Source: Lutibacter agarilyticus (GTDB lineage: Bacteria > Bacteroidota > Bacteroidia > Flavobacteriales > Flavobacteriaceae). Taken from it: a stretch of 64,000 nucleotides of DNA. The stretch lies in the NCBI RefSeq assembly GCF_900188235.1, contig NZ_FZNT01000002.1, positions 186,001 through 250,000 on the forward strand, read 5' to 3'. Numbering within the stretch: the stretch's first letter is position 1; each line of letters starts with the position of its first letter. The translations under genes were made by a program, and so were the position numbers. This document shows, in pieces, positions 9,429 to 18,413 of the stretch. The notes under the pieces were generated by a model. That model was not told the origin of the DNA, did not search any database, and saw nothing but the letters and a program-made list of their open reading frames with translations.

Positions 9429-12332
9429 TTATTTTTTTAATAACGTTTTTACAATAACCTGGTTGTTTGACAGTGTTACTTTTGCAAAATAAATTACACC
9501 TGTTACACGCTCCAAATTCACGGTTATTGACTTCTTTTTTTCTTGACTCTCAACTAAAGTTCTTCCTAATAAATCTATAATTTGAACATGCTCAATTACT
9601 AGATTTTTGGAAACTGAAAACTGTACATTTTCATCATCTAAATTTGAAATTAATAAGTTACTCAGCTGCTTTTCCTCCTCCACATGTAAAGTAATCTCAT
9701 TTTTAAATTTAAGTTTAAAACGATTATTGAATACTCCTGTTTCAGAGCTAAATGTATAAGCCGATTCAGATAAATTATGTGTAAATCCTGTGAAAGTATC
9801 TTCTAAATAAATGGTATTTCCCTCTAAAAAATTCCCTTCAATTTTAGCAATTGCTATTTTATAAACAGGATTACTTTCAATAGAAGTATCAAACCCTAAA
9901 ATCACTTCTTCATTTAAATTTAAACTATTGATCGACTTCCCTTGAATAGCAAATTTATGTATACTCTTTTCAATGGTTGAATAAATTACAGCGAAACTTC
10001 CTGTGGCTAAATTTCGAGTTGCGTCATAAAACGAAGTATCCAAATTATCTGTAGCCCCTTCAACATAACCCACTAACGTTTGACTAAACAAACCTCCTTC
10101 AGCCGTTAAATTAATCCACAATTTATTTGAAATGCTTTTACCTGTCTTTTTTACCTGTTTGTAAAATTGATTGTTATTTCCGCTTACACGCATTGTATTA
10201 TTAAAGGTTACATTGCCCGATAACAAATTTCCCGAAACCATATTTGTTGCAGTTGCATTGTTTGAAAACGAAACAAAAAAACCTTGGCAAGAAGGGATAA
10301 ATCTGTTCGGCGGCTGAGGATCACCACTAGCTGCAACCGAACCTGTTCCGTTAATTATGGCATAATCTGATTGCGAAAAATTATAGGCTTCATTTCCGTT
10401 AGTTGTATTTGAAGGCGCTGTATTTTGGGACCACAAATAAATGGCTCCACCTAAAACTCCCAAAGGATTCGAAATTGCATTGTACACATTTTCACTAAAA
10501 AAAGCATCAACATCAATGGCTGACGGATATGGATTTCCTATAAAATTACAATTACTATCATTTATCTCAGCATCATTTCTGTACACAGGAACAGTAATAA
10601 TTCCATTGTTAAAGGCGCCCGTAAAAACACAAGAATACCGCTGACCTGCACCTGTAAATTTAGAAGCCGAATACGTAGCAGCATACCCTACACCTGGAAT
10701 CATAATGTCATTTGAATTTGCATATTGCCAATCATCTCCATTATCATCAATATCATCTTGCCCAATTACGGCAGCATTATTATTGCCAGTTTCAGCATAA
10801 GTATCTAACCAATTTTGAGCATTAAACCAAAACCGCCTACTTTCAGGCGCATCAACAAGTGTATTACCGATGGTTGCAGCTTGTACAGGGCTACTCCAAT
10901 AGGTATATTCATACCAAGAATTTATAGCTGCGGCTGTTTTTTGAACATACGAAGTGCCATTATCAACAACCTCAAAATTTGCCAAATTATTTATTTGAAG
11001 AAAGGAACCTTGTGTTTCAACAATTAAATCCCCTTTAACTTCAACCCCATTTTGAATTTCAAGGGTTGTTGAATTTCCAATTACTAAAGAAACATCAGCA
11101 TTTACTTCTAAAAAACACGCCTCAAAACCACCATTAAGCGACGTATTATAGTTATTATTTAGAATAGCGGTTGTGTATTTATTAGGCGAACCATCGCTCC
11201 AATTTACCCCATTCCAAGAAGTGATTTTAGAAGAAGTGCAAACATATCCACAATCTCCAAAATGAAAACCTAAGCTTGAAACATCATCTTCAGCTAAAAC
11301 CTCCCATTCCAAATCATCATAAACAAGCGCTGGGTGTTGAATATTATTTTTTCTTTTTAAACCCGTATCCTTTGCAAAATCTAAATCCTCACCAATAACA
11401 CCTATCAAATCGATAATGTTTGTAGCATTTGACAAGGCTACAGCATCGTTTCCATTAAAAAACAATGTTGAACTTAACTGATTTGCAACAATTCCCAACG
11501 AAGCTAAATTGTGAGAAATTAAAAATACACCAAAAGGCTCAATATTTCCTACTAAATCAATCGTTGAAGCGTAATTATTTCCATTGGCATATATTTGTAA
11601 AACATACGTATTTGTAAGTGTAATTACTTGATTGGTTGGATTGTAAATTTCAATATATTTATTGTTTGAACTCCCTTCAACATATTCAGAAATAAAAAGT
11701 TCGGAACAATCATTATTTTCATCAGCTTCAAAAGTGAAATTTATTAAATTAAACGGACTTACACCACTTCCGCTACCATTCCAGTTTGAACTATTATTTA
11801 CTTCCGAAAAATAAATAGCGGCTGTTTCTCCATCTCGAACTCCAAAATATTCACCATCATCACTACCAATTAATACGTAACTAGAAAAACCGCTAGGATA
11901 TGTACCAATAGCTACCAAATCCTCTCCAACCGCATGTAAAAAAGTGGTTACACTTCCAACAGCAGCGCCCTGATATGCTAACAAACCATCTCCAGCATCA
12001 GCTAATTGAATATTTCCATCAGAAGTAATGCTAAAATCAGAAGCATTAGCAACATAAGAAATTACTTGGCCAGCAGCAATACCACTTAAAGGCGCAGTAT
12101 ACAAAACAGTACCTTCACCAGCACCAATTGAATTATTTCCAGCAGGCTCTTCATCCGTAAAATAAATTTGTGTACCAGCTTCTAAATCAACGAAAGTAAC
12201 AAACACAAAATCTTCTGAAGGAGTATCTAAACCAATAATAGAAATGTCTCCTTCAGAAAGTGTGGTTTGCGCATAACCAACAAAAAAAGTGCACAGTAAT
12301 ATTACTGTACAATGTAGGTATTTATTATTCAT
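9429..12332 (-). CDS. Secreted lamin-tail protein with T9SS type A sorting domain
   Basis: The 967-residue exported protein was given the start at 12332 because a Sec signal (MNNKYLHCTVILLCTFFVGYAQ) begins there; the longer reading adds 23 residues of unlikely leader. A domain with FVFVTFVDLEAGTQIYFTDEE comes first. A lamin-tail domain of the extracellular-nuclease type follows (LFISEYVEGSSNNKYIEIYN, about residues 210-340), then a long beta-rich region with WNGVNWSDGSPN. The C-terminal T9SS sorting domain (NVQFSVSKNLVIEHVQIIDL to IVKTLLKK) sends the protein across the outer membrane. It is first in the minus-strand operon, divergent from the exported EEP protein at 12510. No catalytic centre was recognised, so a binding or scaffold role is likely. 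Confidence 0.88.
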   Translation of the reverse strand: MNNKYLHCTVILLCTFFVGYAQTTLSEGDISIIGLDTPSEDFVFVTFVDLEAGTQIYFTDEEPAGNNSIGAGEGTVLYTAPLSGIAAGQVISYVANASDFSITSDGNIQLADAGDGLLAYQGAAVGSVTTFLHAVGEDLVAIGTYPSGFSSYVLIGSDDGEYFGVRDGETAAIYFSEVNNSSNWNGSGSGVSPFNLINFTFEADENNDCSELFISEYVEGSSNNKYIEIYNPTNQVITLTNTYVLQIYANGNNYASTIDLVGNIEPFGVFLISHNLASLGIVANQLSSTLFFNGNDAVALSNATNIIDLIGVIGEDLDFAKDTGLKRKNNIQHPALVYDDLEWEVLAEDDVSSLGFHFGDCGYVCTSSKITSWNGVNWSDGSPNKYTTAILNNNYNTSLNGGFEACFLEVNADVSLVIGNSTTLEIQNGVEVKGDLIVETQGSFLQINNLANFEVVDNGTSYVQKTAAAINSWYEYTYWSSPVQAATIGNTLVDAPESRRFWFNAQNWLDTYAETGNNNAAVIGQDDIDDNGDDWQYANSNDIMIPGVGYAATYSASKFTGAGQRYSCVFTGAFNNGIITVPVYRNDAEINDSNCNFIGNPYPSAIDVDAFFSENVYNAISNPLGVLGGAIYLWSQNTAPSNTTNGNEAYNFSQSDYAIINGTGSVAASGDPQPPNRFIPSCQGFFVSFSNNATATNMVSGNLLSGNVTFNNTMRVSGNNNQFYKQVKKTGKSISNKLWINLTAEGGLFSQTLVGYVEGATDNLDTSFYDATRNLATGSFAVIYSTIEKSIHKFAIQGKSINSLNLNEEVILGFDTSIESNPVYKIAIAKIEGNFLEGNTIYLEDTFTGFTHNLSESAYTFSSETGVFNNRFKLKFKNEITLHVEEEKQLSNLLISNLDDENVQFSVSKNLVIEHVQIIDLLGRTLVESQEKKKSITVNLERVTGVIYFAKVTLSNNQVIVKTLLKK

Positions 12333-12509
12333 AGCAATTATTAATAAACCCGCAATTTTTAACAATATTAGTATATTATTTAAATAAATCAAAATAAACA
12401 CTGATTTTAAATACTTTAAGTTTTATTTTATTGAGATTTATTCAACCTATAAAATATTCAATCTAAAACATTGTTTGTAAATTAGCAGAAATAAAACCCA
12501 TGCCTTTCT

Positions 12510-13556
12510 ATGAAACGATTTTCTTTTCTATTGCTTTTACTACTTATTACAAGCAATGCTATTTTCAGCCAAAAACAATACGAAATAAGGACTGTTGCTT
12601 TTTATAATTTAGAAAACCTCTTTGATACTGAAAACGACACGTTAATTAACGATGAAGCGAGTCCAATTATGGAGATTAAAGAAGGAAGGGAAGCTATCTA
12701 TGAAAAGAAACTAAAGAACATGGCAAAAGTAATTTCAGAAATTGGAATTGCAGAATCAAATAATAGTCCCGTAATTTTAGGCGTTGCTGAAGTTGAAAAC
12801 AGAAAAATTTTGGAAGATTTGATTCAAACTGATGCTTTAAAAAATAGAAATTATGAAATTATTCATTATGATTCACCTGATTTAAGAGGAATTGATGTCG
12901 GTTTTTTATACCAGCCAGCATATTTCAAACCTACGCATAGTGAAACTTTTGAATTAAGGTTATGGGATGAAGATGGTAGACGAATTTACACGCGTGATCA
13001 GTTATTGGTGTCAGGATATTTAGATGATGAATTGGTTCATATTATTGTAAATCACTGGCCATCACGAAGAGGCGGTGAAGAAAAAAGCAGAAACAAACGT
13101 GAAAAAGCGGCTTATTTGAACACTGAAATTATAGCAAAAGTTAGAGAGAACGATCCCGATGCTAAAATTATAATTATGGGCGATTTAAACGATGACCCTA
13201 CCAACTCTAGCTTAAAAACAGTTTTAAAAACAAAGTCGAAAAAAGCCGAAGTTAAAGAAGATGATATTTACAATCCTACGGAAGATATGTTTCGCCGCGG
13301 ACAAAACACGTTGGTGTACAGAGACAACATCAATTTTTTCGACCAAATCATGTTTACATCACCTTTACTTGAAACAAAAAGAGATTATTCGTCTTATAAA
13401 ATGTATAAGGTAATTGTTTTTAATCCGCAATACTTAACTACACAATCAGGGAAATACAAAGGCTATCCACACCGAAGTTTTGCTGGACCAAATTTTATCG
13501 ATGGCTACAGCGATCATTATCCGGTTTATATGTATTTAATTAGAGAAAACAAGTAG
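12510..13556 (+). CDS. Exported endonuclease/exonuclease/phosphatase family protein
   Basis: The 348-residue protein has a signal peptide (MKRFSFLLLLLLITSNAIFS, cleavage near 20). The EEP catalytic set is intact: YNLEN (32-36), EVEN (94-97), NHWPSR (181-186), GDLND (224-228) and YSDHYPV near the C-terminus. Its closest relative in the window is the unexported paralog at 1773. Export, divergent placement next to the lamin-tail protein (177-base shared spacer) and the adjacent TonB receptor point to a periplasmic or surface nuclease or phosphodiesterase. Nuclease versus other phosphodiester substrate is inferred, not shown. It has no T9SS sorting domain, so it may be periplasmic. Confidence 0.9.
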   Translation: MKRFSFLLLLLLITSNAIFSQKQYEIRTVAFYNLENLFDTENDTLINDEASPIMEIKEGREAIYEKKLKNMAKVISEIGIAESNNSPVILGVAEVENRKILEDLIQTDALKNRNYEIIHYDSPDLRGIDVGFLYQPAYFKPTHSETFELRLWDEDGRRIYTRDQLLVSGYLDDELVHIIVNHWPSRRGGEEKSRNKREKAAYLNTEIIAKVRENDPDAKIIIMGDLNDDPTNSSLKTVLKTKSKKAEVKEDDIYNPTEDMFRRGQNTLVYRDNINFFDQIMFTSPLLETKRDYSSYKMYKVIVFNPQYLTTQSGKYKGYPHRSFAGPNFIDGYSDHYPVYMYLIRENK

Positions 13557-13590
13557 TGATTAAAATAAAAATTATTTATACTCGTTTAAC

Positions 13591-13637
13591 CGCATTCAGT
13601 ATAACAATTACGATGTGTCATTCTCATTCTGACGGAA
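13591..13637. repeat. Degenerate copy of an intergenic palindromic repeat
   Basis: This spacer contains a 14-base match (read on the minus strand, ATTGTTATACTGAA) to the left end of the repeat at 32796, plus TCATTCTGACGG remnants. It looks like a decayed, reversed family member between the convergent EEP and recJ genes. Confidence 0.45.
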
Positions 13638-13666
13638 GTACTCCAATATTTACTGGCAATAAACTG

Positions 13667-15364
13667 TTATTCTTCTTTTAAATCCTTCAGTAGTAATTGT
13701 AAGGATGTATTTCCATTCCAATGATTTTCATCAATATTAAAAACAGCTTTAAAAGCTTGTTCTTTCTGAATTATTTCATACTTGTCTCCCATACTAAAAC
13801 CAATAGCGTTGTATGTTTTTTGATTGGCACCTTCAATAATATTTAATTTTAAATGCGTTTGATCGGTACCTACCTTTTTACCAAAACCATTATCTCGCAA
13901 ACCTGAAGCCATAAAAGCAGGGCGCATATTTTGAGGTCCAAAAGGTGCTAGCTGATTCATAATTCTAAAAAACTTTGGGGTGATTTCAAACAAACTAATT
14001 TCGGCATCAATAGAAATTTCAGGAGTTCGCAATGCTGAAGGTAAGGTTTCTTTTACTACTTCTTCAAATTTCGCCTTAAATTTAGGGTAATTTTCTTCTG
14101 TCAAAGTTAAACCAGCAGCATATTTATGTCCGCCAAATTGCTCAATAAATTCCGAACATTGTTCCAACGCATTGTACACATCAAATCCTTTAACTGAACG
14201 CGCCGAAGCAGCTAATTTATCACCACTTTTAGTAAAAACTAAGGTTGGTTTGTAATACGTTTCTATCAATCTAGAAGCCACAATACCAATAACACCTTTA
14301 TGCCAAGTTTCAGCATAAACAACCGTTGCATGGTTTTGTTGCTCATTATTTTCTGTAATTTGTTGTAAAGCTTCATGGGTAATTGTTTTATCTAATTCTT
14401 TTCGATCGTTATTATTTTTTTCTATTTCTGAAGCAAATTTTACGGCCGAATCAAAATCGAGTTCGGTTAATAATTCTACCGCATAATTTCCATGTTTAAT
14501 CCTTCCTGCGGCATTTATTCTTGGTGCAATAATAAAAACAACATCGGTAATGGTTAGCTCTTTTTTGTCTAACTGATGAATCATAGCTTTTATACCATTT
14601 CTTGGATTGGAATTTATGACTTGCAAACCATAATGCGCTAGCACTCTATTTTCACCCGTTATAGGAACAATATCAGCTGCAATGGCTGTTGCTACCAAAT
14701 CTAAATACGAAACTAAATCGTCAATTGTTTCCCCTCTTTTTTCAGCTAAAGCCTGAATCAATTTAAAGCCAACACCGCAACCACACAATTCTTTATAAGG
14801 ATATTCACAATCTTCACGTTTTGGATCTAACACCGCAACCGCATCAGGGATTTCGTTCCCTGGTCTATGGTGATCACAAATAATAAAATCGATGCCTTTT
14901 TCTTTGGCATACGCAACTTTATCAATGGCTTTTATTCCGCAGTCTAAAGCTACAATTAATGAAATATCATTGTCCTCAGCAAAATCAATTCCTTTGTACG
15001 AAACACCATAACCTTCGGCATATCTGTCTGGAATATAGGTGGCAATTGCTGGGTGAATTGTTTTTAAATACGAACTCATTAACGAAACCGAAGTGGTTCC
15101 GTCCACATCATAATCGCCATACACCATAATGTTTTCATTGTTGGCAATTGCCAACTCAATTCGAGCCACCGCTTTATCCATATCTTTCATTAAGTACGGA
15201 TTGTGCAAATCGTTTAAATTAGGACGAAAAAAGGCTTTTGCACTATCAAAAGAATCAATTCCACGTTGCACTAATAACTTAGCCAATGTAAAATCAATCC
15301 CTAATTCTTTTGCTAAATTTGAAGTAATTTCAGGGTTTGTTTCAGGTTTTAATTTCCAACGCAT
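13667..15364 (-). CDS. recJ: Single-stranded-DNA-specific exonuclease RecJ
   Basis: This is a 5'-3' exonuclease for recombination and mismatch repair with the DHH/DHHA1 phosphoesterase fold. At 565 residues it is full length. Motif I GDYDVDG (83-89), motif II DCG (141-143) and motif III DHH (164-166) supply the metal ligands. The DHHA1 domain carries the glycine-rich FGGHKYAAGLT near 420. A C-terminal OB-like domain (LAPFGPQNMRPAF onward) completes the family layout. It is a single gene, convergent with the EEP gene upstream in coordinates. A -7-like TATTTTTG lies close before the start (15382-15389). Confidence 0.96.
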   Translation of the reverse strand: MRWKLKPETNPEITSNLAKELGIDFTLAKLLVQRGIDSFDSAKAFFRPNLNDLHNPYLMKDMDKAVARIELAIANNENIMVYGDYDVDGTTSVSLMSSYLKTIHPAIATYIPDRYAEGYGVSYKGIDFAEDNDISLIVALDCGIKAIDKVAYAKEKGIDFIICDHHRPGNEIPDAVAVLDPKREDCEYPYKELCGCGVGFKLIQALAEKRGETIDDLVSYLDLVATAIAADIVPITGENRVLAHYGLQVINSNPRNGIKAMIHQLDKKELTITDVVFIIAPRINAAGRIKHGNYAVELLTELDFDSAVKFASEIEKNNNDRKELDKTITHEALQQITENNEQQNHATVVYAETWHKGVIGIVASRLIETYYKPTLVFTKSGDKLAASARSVKGFDVYNALEQCSEFIEQFGGHKYAAGLTLTEENYPKFKAKFEEVVKETLPSALRTPEISIDAEISLFEITPKFFRIMNQLAPFGPQNMRPAFMASGLRDNGFGKKVGTDQTHLKLNIIEGANQKTYNAIGFSMGDKYEIIQKEQAFKAVFNIDENHWNGNTSLQLLLKDLKEE

Positions 15365-15438
15365 TTTTATAGCTTTTTCCTCAAAAATAGGAATATTTTT
15401 AAATTCTGAAATTATTTAGCTCAATTGTTTTTACAGCA

Positions 15439-15470
15439 ATTGTCATTTCTGCTTTCGCAGAAATGACAAT
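15439..15470. repeat. Perfect 14-bp hairpin with tetraloop in spacer
   Basis: ATTGTCATTTCTGC (15439-15452) is the exact reverse complement of 15457-15470, with a TTTC loop. No T-run follows directly on either strand, so it is more like a REP-type palindrome than a classical terminator. Its GTCATTTCTG core resembles the CGTCATTCTGA ends of the repeats at 24938 and 32796. Confidence 0.7.
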
Positions 15471-15514
15471 AATTTATTTTAATAAACCAATAACTAGCAG
15501 CTAAAAACCACCTA

Positions 15515-15934
15515 CTAATCTTCTATATATAAAATCTCGGTAGTAACTTCAGCAAACTGACGGAACATTTCCATAACACCACAATATCTATCAACCGATA
15601 AATTTACTGCTTTTTCAATTTTATCTTTTTTGAAGTCACTTCCGTAAAAACGGTAAATAACGTGTACTTTATCGTAATATTTAGGGTGCTCTTCAGTTAA
15701 ATTTGCCACAACTTCAATTTTAAAATCTTTAACTTCAGCACGCATTTTTTTCAGTAATGAAGCTATATCCATTCCTGAACATCCTGCCAATGAGGTTAAC
15801 ATCATTGCCTTTGGGCGCAAACCTTTTCCTTGTCCACCAACTTCTTCCGCAGCATCAATCATTACATTTCCTTCAGGAGCAACGGATTCAAAAAGCATTT
15901 GTCCTTTCCAACTTAATTCTATCTTGTTTGTCAT
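15515..15934 (-). CDS. OsmC/Ohr family peroxiredoxin-like protein
   Basis: The 139-residue single-domain protein has the two conserved OsmC cysteines, in AGCSGMDI (about 53) and RYCGVM (about 118), and the family arginine/glutamate region. OsmC proteins reduce organic hydroperoxides in the cytoplasm using a thiol pair. The subfamily (OsmC, YhfA or Ohr-like) cannot be fixed; the sequence GCSGMDI with LRPKAMMLTSLAG is typical of YhfA-like members. It is monocistronic, with a -7 box just upstream (15957-15964). Confidence 0.9.
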   Translation of the reverse strand: MTNKIELSWKGQMLFESVAPEGNVMIDAAEEVGGQGKGLRPKAMMLTSLAGCSGMDIASLLKKMRAEVKDFKIEVVANLTEEHPKYYDKVHVIYRFYGSDFKKDKIEKAVNLSVDRYCGVMEMFRQFAEVTTEILYIED

Positions 15935-15956
15935 ACTATTTTTTTTAATTGAATTA

Positions 15957-15964
15957 CAAATTTA
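15957..15964 (-). promoter_or_regulatory. -7 box upstream of the OsmC gene
   Basis: The minus strand reads TAAATTTG, a match to TAnnTTTG, 23 bases before the start codon. No -33 TTG lies at a standard spacing. Confidence 0.45.
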
Positions 15965-16124
15965 AAAGTTTTTTAATGGTATTAGCGTAACAATTTTCAC
16001 AAATAAACAACTTATGATTAAAAGCTTTTTGCTGATTGAAATAAAACTAAAAATTAATGACAATTTCATCTTCTATTTTTTTTAGAATTAGTATATTCGA
16101 TAGCTTCATTTAATAATTGCAATT

Positions 16125-16703
16125 ATGATGGATTTTTTTGACGGAATGTCAACCCTAGAACAAATTTACTGGATTATAGCCCTTATTGGGTCATTCATTT
16201 TTTTAATCATTTTTATCGTTACTTTTATTGGCGGCGGCGATGCTGATATGGAAGCCGATGCCGATGATTTTGAAGCTGATGATGGCGGTGTTGGATTTCA
16301 GTTTTTCACTTTTAAAGGTCTTGTTGGTTTTTTTACCATATTTGGTTGGACAGGTGTTACTTGCTTAGATAACAACCTACCCACGTCTGCAACTTTAATA
16401 ATTTCTGTACTTGCTGGTGCTGTAATGATGTTTTTAACATCGTTACTATTTTATTGGATGCATAAATTAGCCGAATCGGGAACCTTAAATATAAAAAATG
16501 CTGTTGGAGTTGTTTGCGAAGTGTATTTGCCAATTGGAGCTAAACGTTCTAACATGGGAAAAGTGCAAATTAAAGTGCAAGGTAGTTTGCGTGAATTAGA
16601 AGCAATTACCGACGAAGAAGAAGATTTAAAAACTGGTGCAATGGTAAAAGTTACCAAAATTGTTAGTGCCGAAATATTACTTGTTGAAAAATTATCTAAA
16701 TAA
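16125..16703 (+). CDS. NfeD/YuaF-like membrane protein, flotillin partner
   Basis: The 192-residue protein has membrane segments near residues 15-38, 60-78 and 86-112. The first is followed by an acidic stretch (DADMEADADDFEADDGG). A C-terminal OB-like domain (about 120-190, IKNAVGVVCEVYLPIG, KVQIKVQGSLRELEAIT) is characteristic of YuaF/NfeD proteins. In Bacillus and other bacteria such proteins are encoded beside and work with flotillins in membrane microdomains. Here the flotillin gene begins 9 bases downstream, so the pair is one operon. The exact function is not established. Confidence 0.85.
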   Translation: MMDFFDGMSTLEQIYWIIALIGSFIFLIIFIVTFIGGGDADMEADADDFEADDGGVGFQFFTFKGLVGFFTIFGWTGVTCLDNNLPTSATLIISVLAGAVMMFLTSLLFYWMHKLAESGTLNIKNAVGVVCEVYLPIGAKRSNMGKVQIKVQGSLRELEAITDEEEDLKTGAMVKVTKIVSAEILLVEKLSK

Positions 16704-16712
16704 AAATAACCT

Positions 16713-18356
16713 ATGAATTTACTTACATTATTACCCTTACAATCAGGGCTAACTGGCGTTTACATTGTTGGAGCTGCCATTTTTATTCTTGTCGTTTTCT
16801 TCTTTTCTATGATAAGAAGGTACAAACGTTGTCCGTCAGACAGAATTTTAGTTGTTTACGGAAAAACTGGAGGCGGAAAATCTGCTAAATGTGTTCACGG
16901 TGGTGCTGCATTTATTTGGCCAATTATTCAGGATTATGAATTTTTAGATTTAACTCCAATGTCTATTGAAGTTAATTTAACAAACGCTTTAAGTAAACAA
17001 AACATTCGTGTAAATGTACCATCGCGTTTTACCATTGGTATTTCAACAGAACCAAGCGTTATGCAAAATGCAGCAGAACGTTTATTAGGTTTAAGCTTAG
17101 ATGCTGTTCAAGATTTAGCGCAAGAAATTATTTTTGGTCAGTTACGTTTGGTAGTTGCATCTATGGATATTGAAGAAATTAATTCAGATCGAGATAAATT
17201 TTTATCGCACATAACACACAGTGTTGAGGCAGAGTTAAAAAAAGTAGGTTTAAAATTAATCAACGTAAATATTACCGATATTCATGATGAATCGGGTTAT
17301 ATTGAAGCTTTAGGTAAAGAAGCTGCAGCAAAAGCAATTAATGACGCTAAAATTACTGTTGCTCAAAAAGTTAGAGATGGTTCTATTGGTGAAGCCGAAG
17401 CGCACCAAGATCAACGTGTAAGAGTTGCCTATGCCTTAGCAAAAGCAAAAATTGGGGAGGCCGAAGCAAACCAAACTGAGCGTGTACAAGTAGCTGATAA
17501 AATTGCAACCGCAAAAATTGGTGAAGCTAACGCCGACCAAAAAGAACGTATTCAAACAGCCGATGCAAATGCTAAAGCAAAAATTGGTGAGGCCGAAGCT
17601 AAACAAGTTGAACGTGTTAAAACTGCTGTTGCAAATGCAAAAGCTATTGAAGGAGAAAACCTTTCTAAAATTGAAATTGCAGAATCTGACGCCTTAAGAC
17701 GTGAACGTGAAGCTGAAGCGTCAAAACGCGCCATTGCTTCTGAAAAAGTACAAGCTGCAAAAGCATTAGAAGAAGCTTATGCTGCTGAAAAAATAGCCGA
17801 AGAAGCAAGAGCAAAACGTAAAGAAGCTGAACAATTGGCTGATATTGTGGTACCTGCGCAAATAGATAAGCAAAAAGTTGAAATTGATGCTGAAGCACAA
17901 GCTGAGCAAATTAGACGTATTGCAAAAGGTGAAGCAGATGCAATTTTCATGAAAAAAGAAGCTGAAGCAAAAGGTATTTTTGAAATTTTAACAAAACAAG
18001 CACAAGGTTTAGACGAAATTGTAAAAGCTTCTGGAAACGATGCTCAAAACGCAGCATTGTTACTAATTGCAGACAAGTTACCTGAACTAGTTAAAACACA
18101 AGCCGAAGCTATTAAAAACATTAAAATAGATAAAGTTACTGTTTGGGAAAACGGCAGCGGAGGCAAAGATGGTAAAACATCAACTTCAAACTTTATTTCA
18201 GGAATGTATAAAGCAATGCCACCTTTACAAGAAATGTTTAATATGGCTGGTATGCAATTGCCAGAATATTTAAAAGGTAAAAATGTTGAAGATGTAATTT
18301 CGGAGGTAGAATTACCTGAGACCCCTTCAAAAGAAGAAGAAAAAGAAGGTGAATAA
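16713..18356 (+). CDS. Flotillin-like SPFH protein
   Basis: The 547-residue protein organises functional membrane microdomains. An N-terminal membrane segment (about 12-34) is followed by a basic patch (RRYKRCPSDR), the SPFH/band 7 domain (about 40-200, GGAAFIWPIIQDYEFLDL, RFTIGISTEPSVMQNAAERL) and a long Ala/Glu-rich coiled coil. Residues 225-312 hold four tandem 22-residue units each starting IGEA. The C-terminal part (about 400-520) resembles the flotillin oligomerisation region. It is co-transcribed with the NfeD-like gene and followed by a terminator 8 bases on. The GKTGGGKS run at 50-57 looks like a Walker A motif but is not one (see rejected items). Confidence 0.93.
   Translation: MNLLTLLPLQSGLTGVYIVGAAIFILVVFFFSMIRRYKRCPSDRILVVYGKTGGGKSAKCVHGGAAFIWPIIQDYEFLDLTPMSIEVNLTNALSKQNIRVNVPSRFTIGISTEPSVMQNAAERLLGLSLDAVQDLAQEIIFGQLRLVVASMDIEEINSDRDKFLSHITHSVEAELKKVGLKLINVNITDIHDESGYIEALGKEAAAKAINDAKITVAQKVRDGSIGEAEAHQDQRVRVAYALAKAKIGEAEANQTERVQVADKIATAKIGEANADQKERIQTADANAKAKIGEAEAKQVERVKTAVANAKAIEGENLSKIEIAESDALRREREAEASKRAIASEKVQAAKALEEAYAAEKIAEEARAKRKEAEQLADIVVPAQIDKQKVEIDAEAQAEQIRRIAKGEADAIFMKKEAEAKGIFEILTKQAQGLDEIVKASGNDAQNAALLLIADKLPELVKTQAEAIKNIKIDKVTVWENGSGGKDGKTSTSNFISGMYKAMPPLQEMFNMAGMQLPEYLKGKNVEDVISEVELPETPSKEEEKEGE
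17385..17648 (+). repeat. Four tandem 66-bp units inside the flotillin gene
   Basis: The units encode residues 225-246, 247-268, 269-290 and 291-312. Each opens with IGEA(E/N) and contains QxxR(V/I) at the same offset. Each 22-residue unit equals two 11-residue steps, a hendecad coiled-coil spacing. Confidence 0.85.
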
Positions 18357-18363
18357 TAACAAC

Positions 18364-18402
18364 AAAAAAAGGCAGATTTTAATTAAAACCTGCCTTTTTT
18401 TG
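18364..18402 (+). terminator. Rho-independent terminator after flotillin
   Basis: GGCAG (18371-18375) pairs with CTGCC (18390-18394), and inner TTTT and AAAA extend the stem. An A-run precedes and a T-run follows, so it may work in both directions. Confidence 0.85.
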
Positions 18403-18413
18403 TTTTTAATGTT

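Noticed and set aside
16860..16883. GKTGGGKS in flotillin resembling a Walker A motif
   Set aside because: It sits at the edge of the SPFH domain next to a membrane helix, with no Walker B or P-loop fold; such glycine runs are common in this flotillin subfamily.
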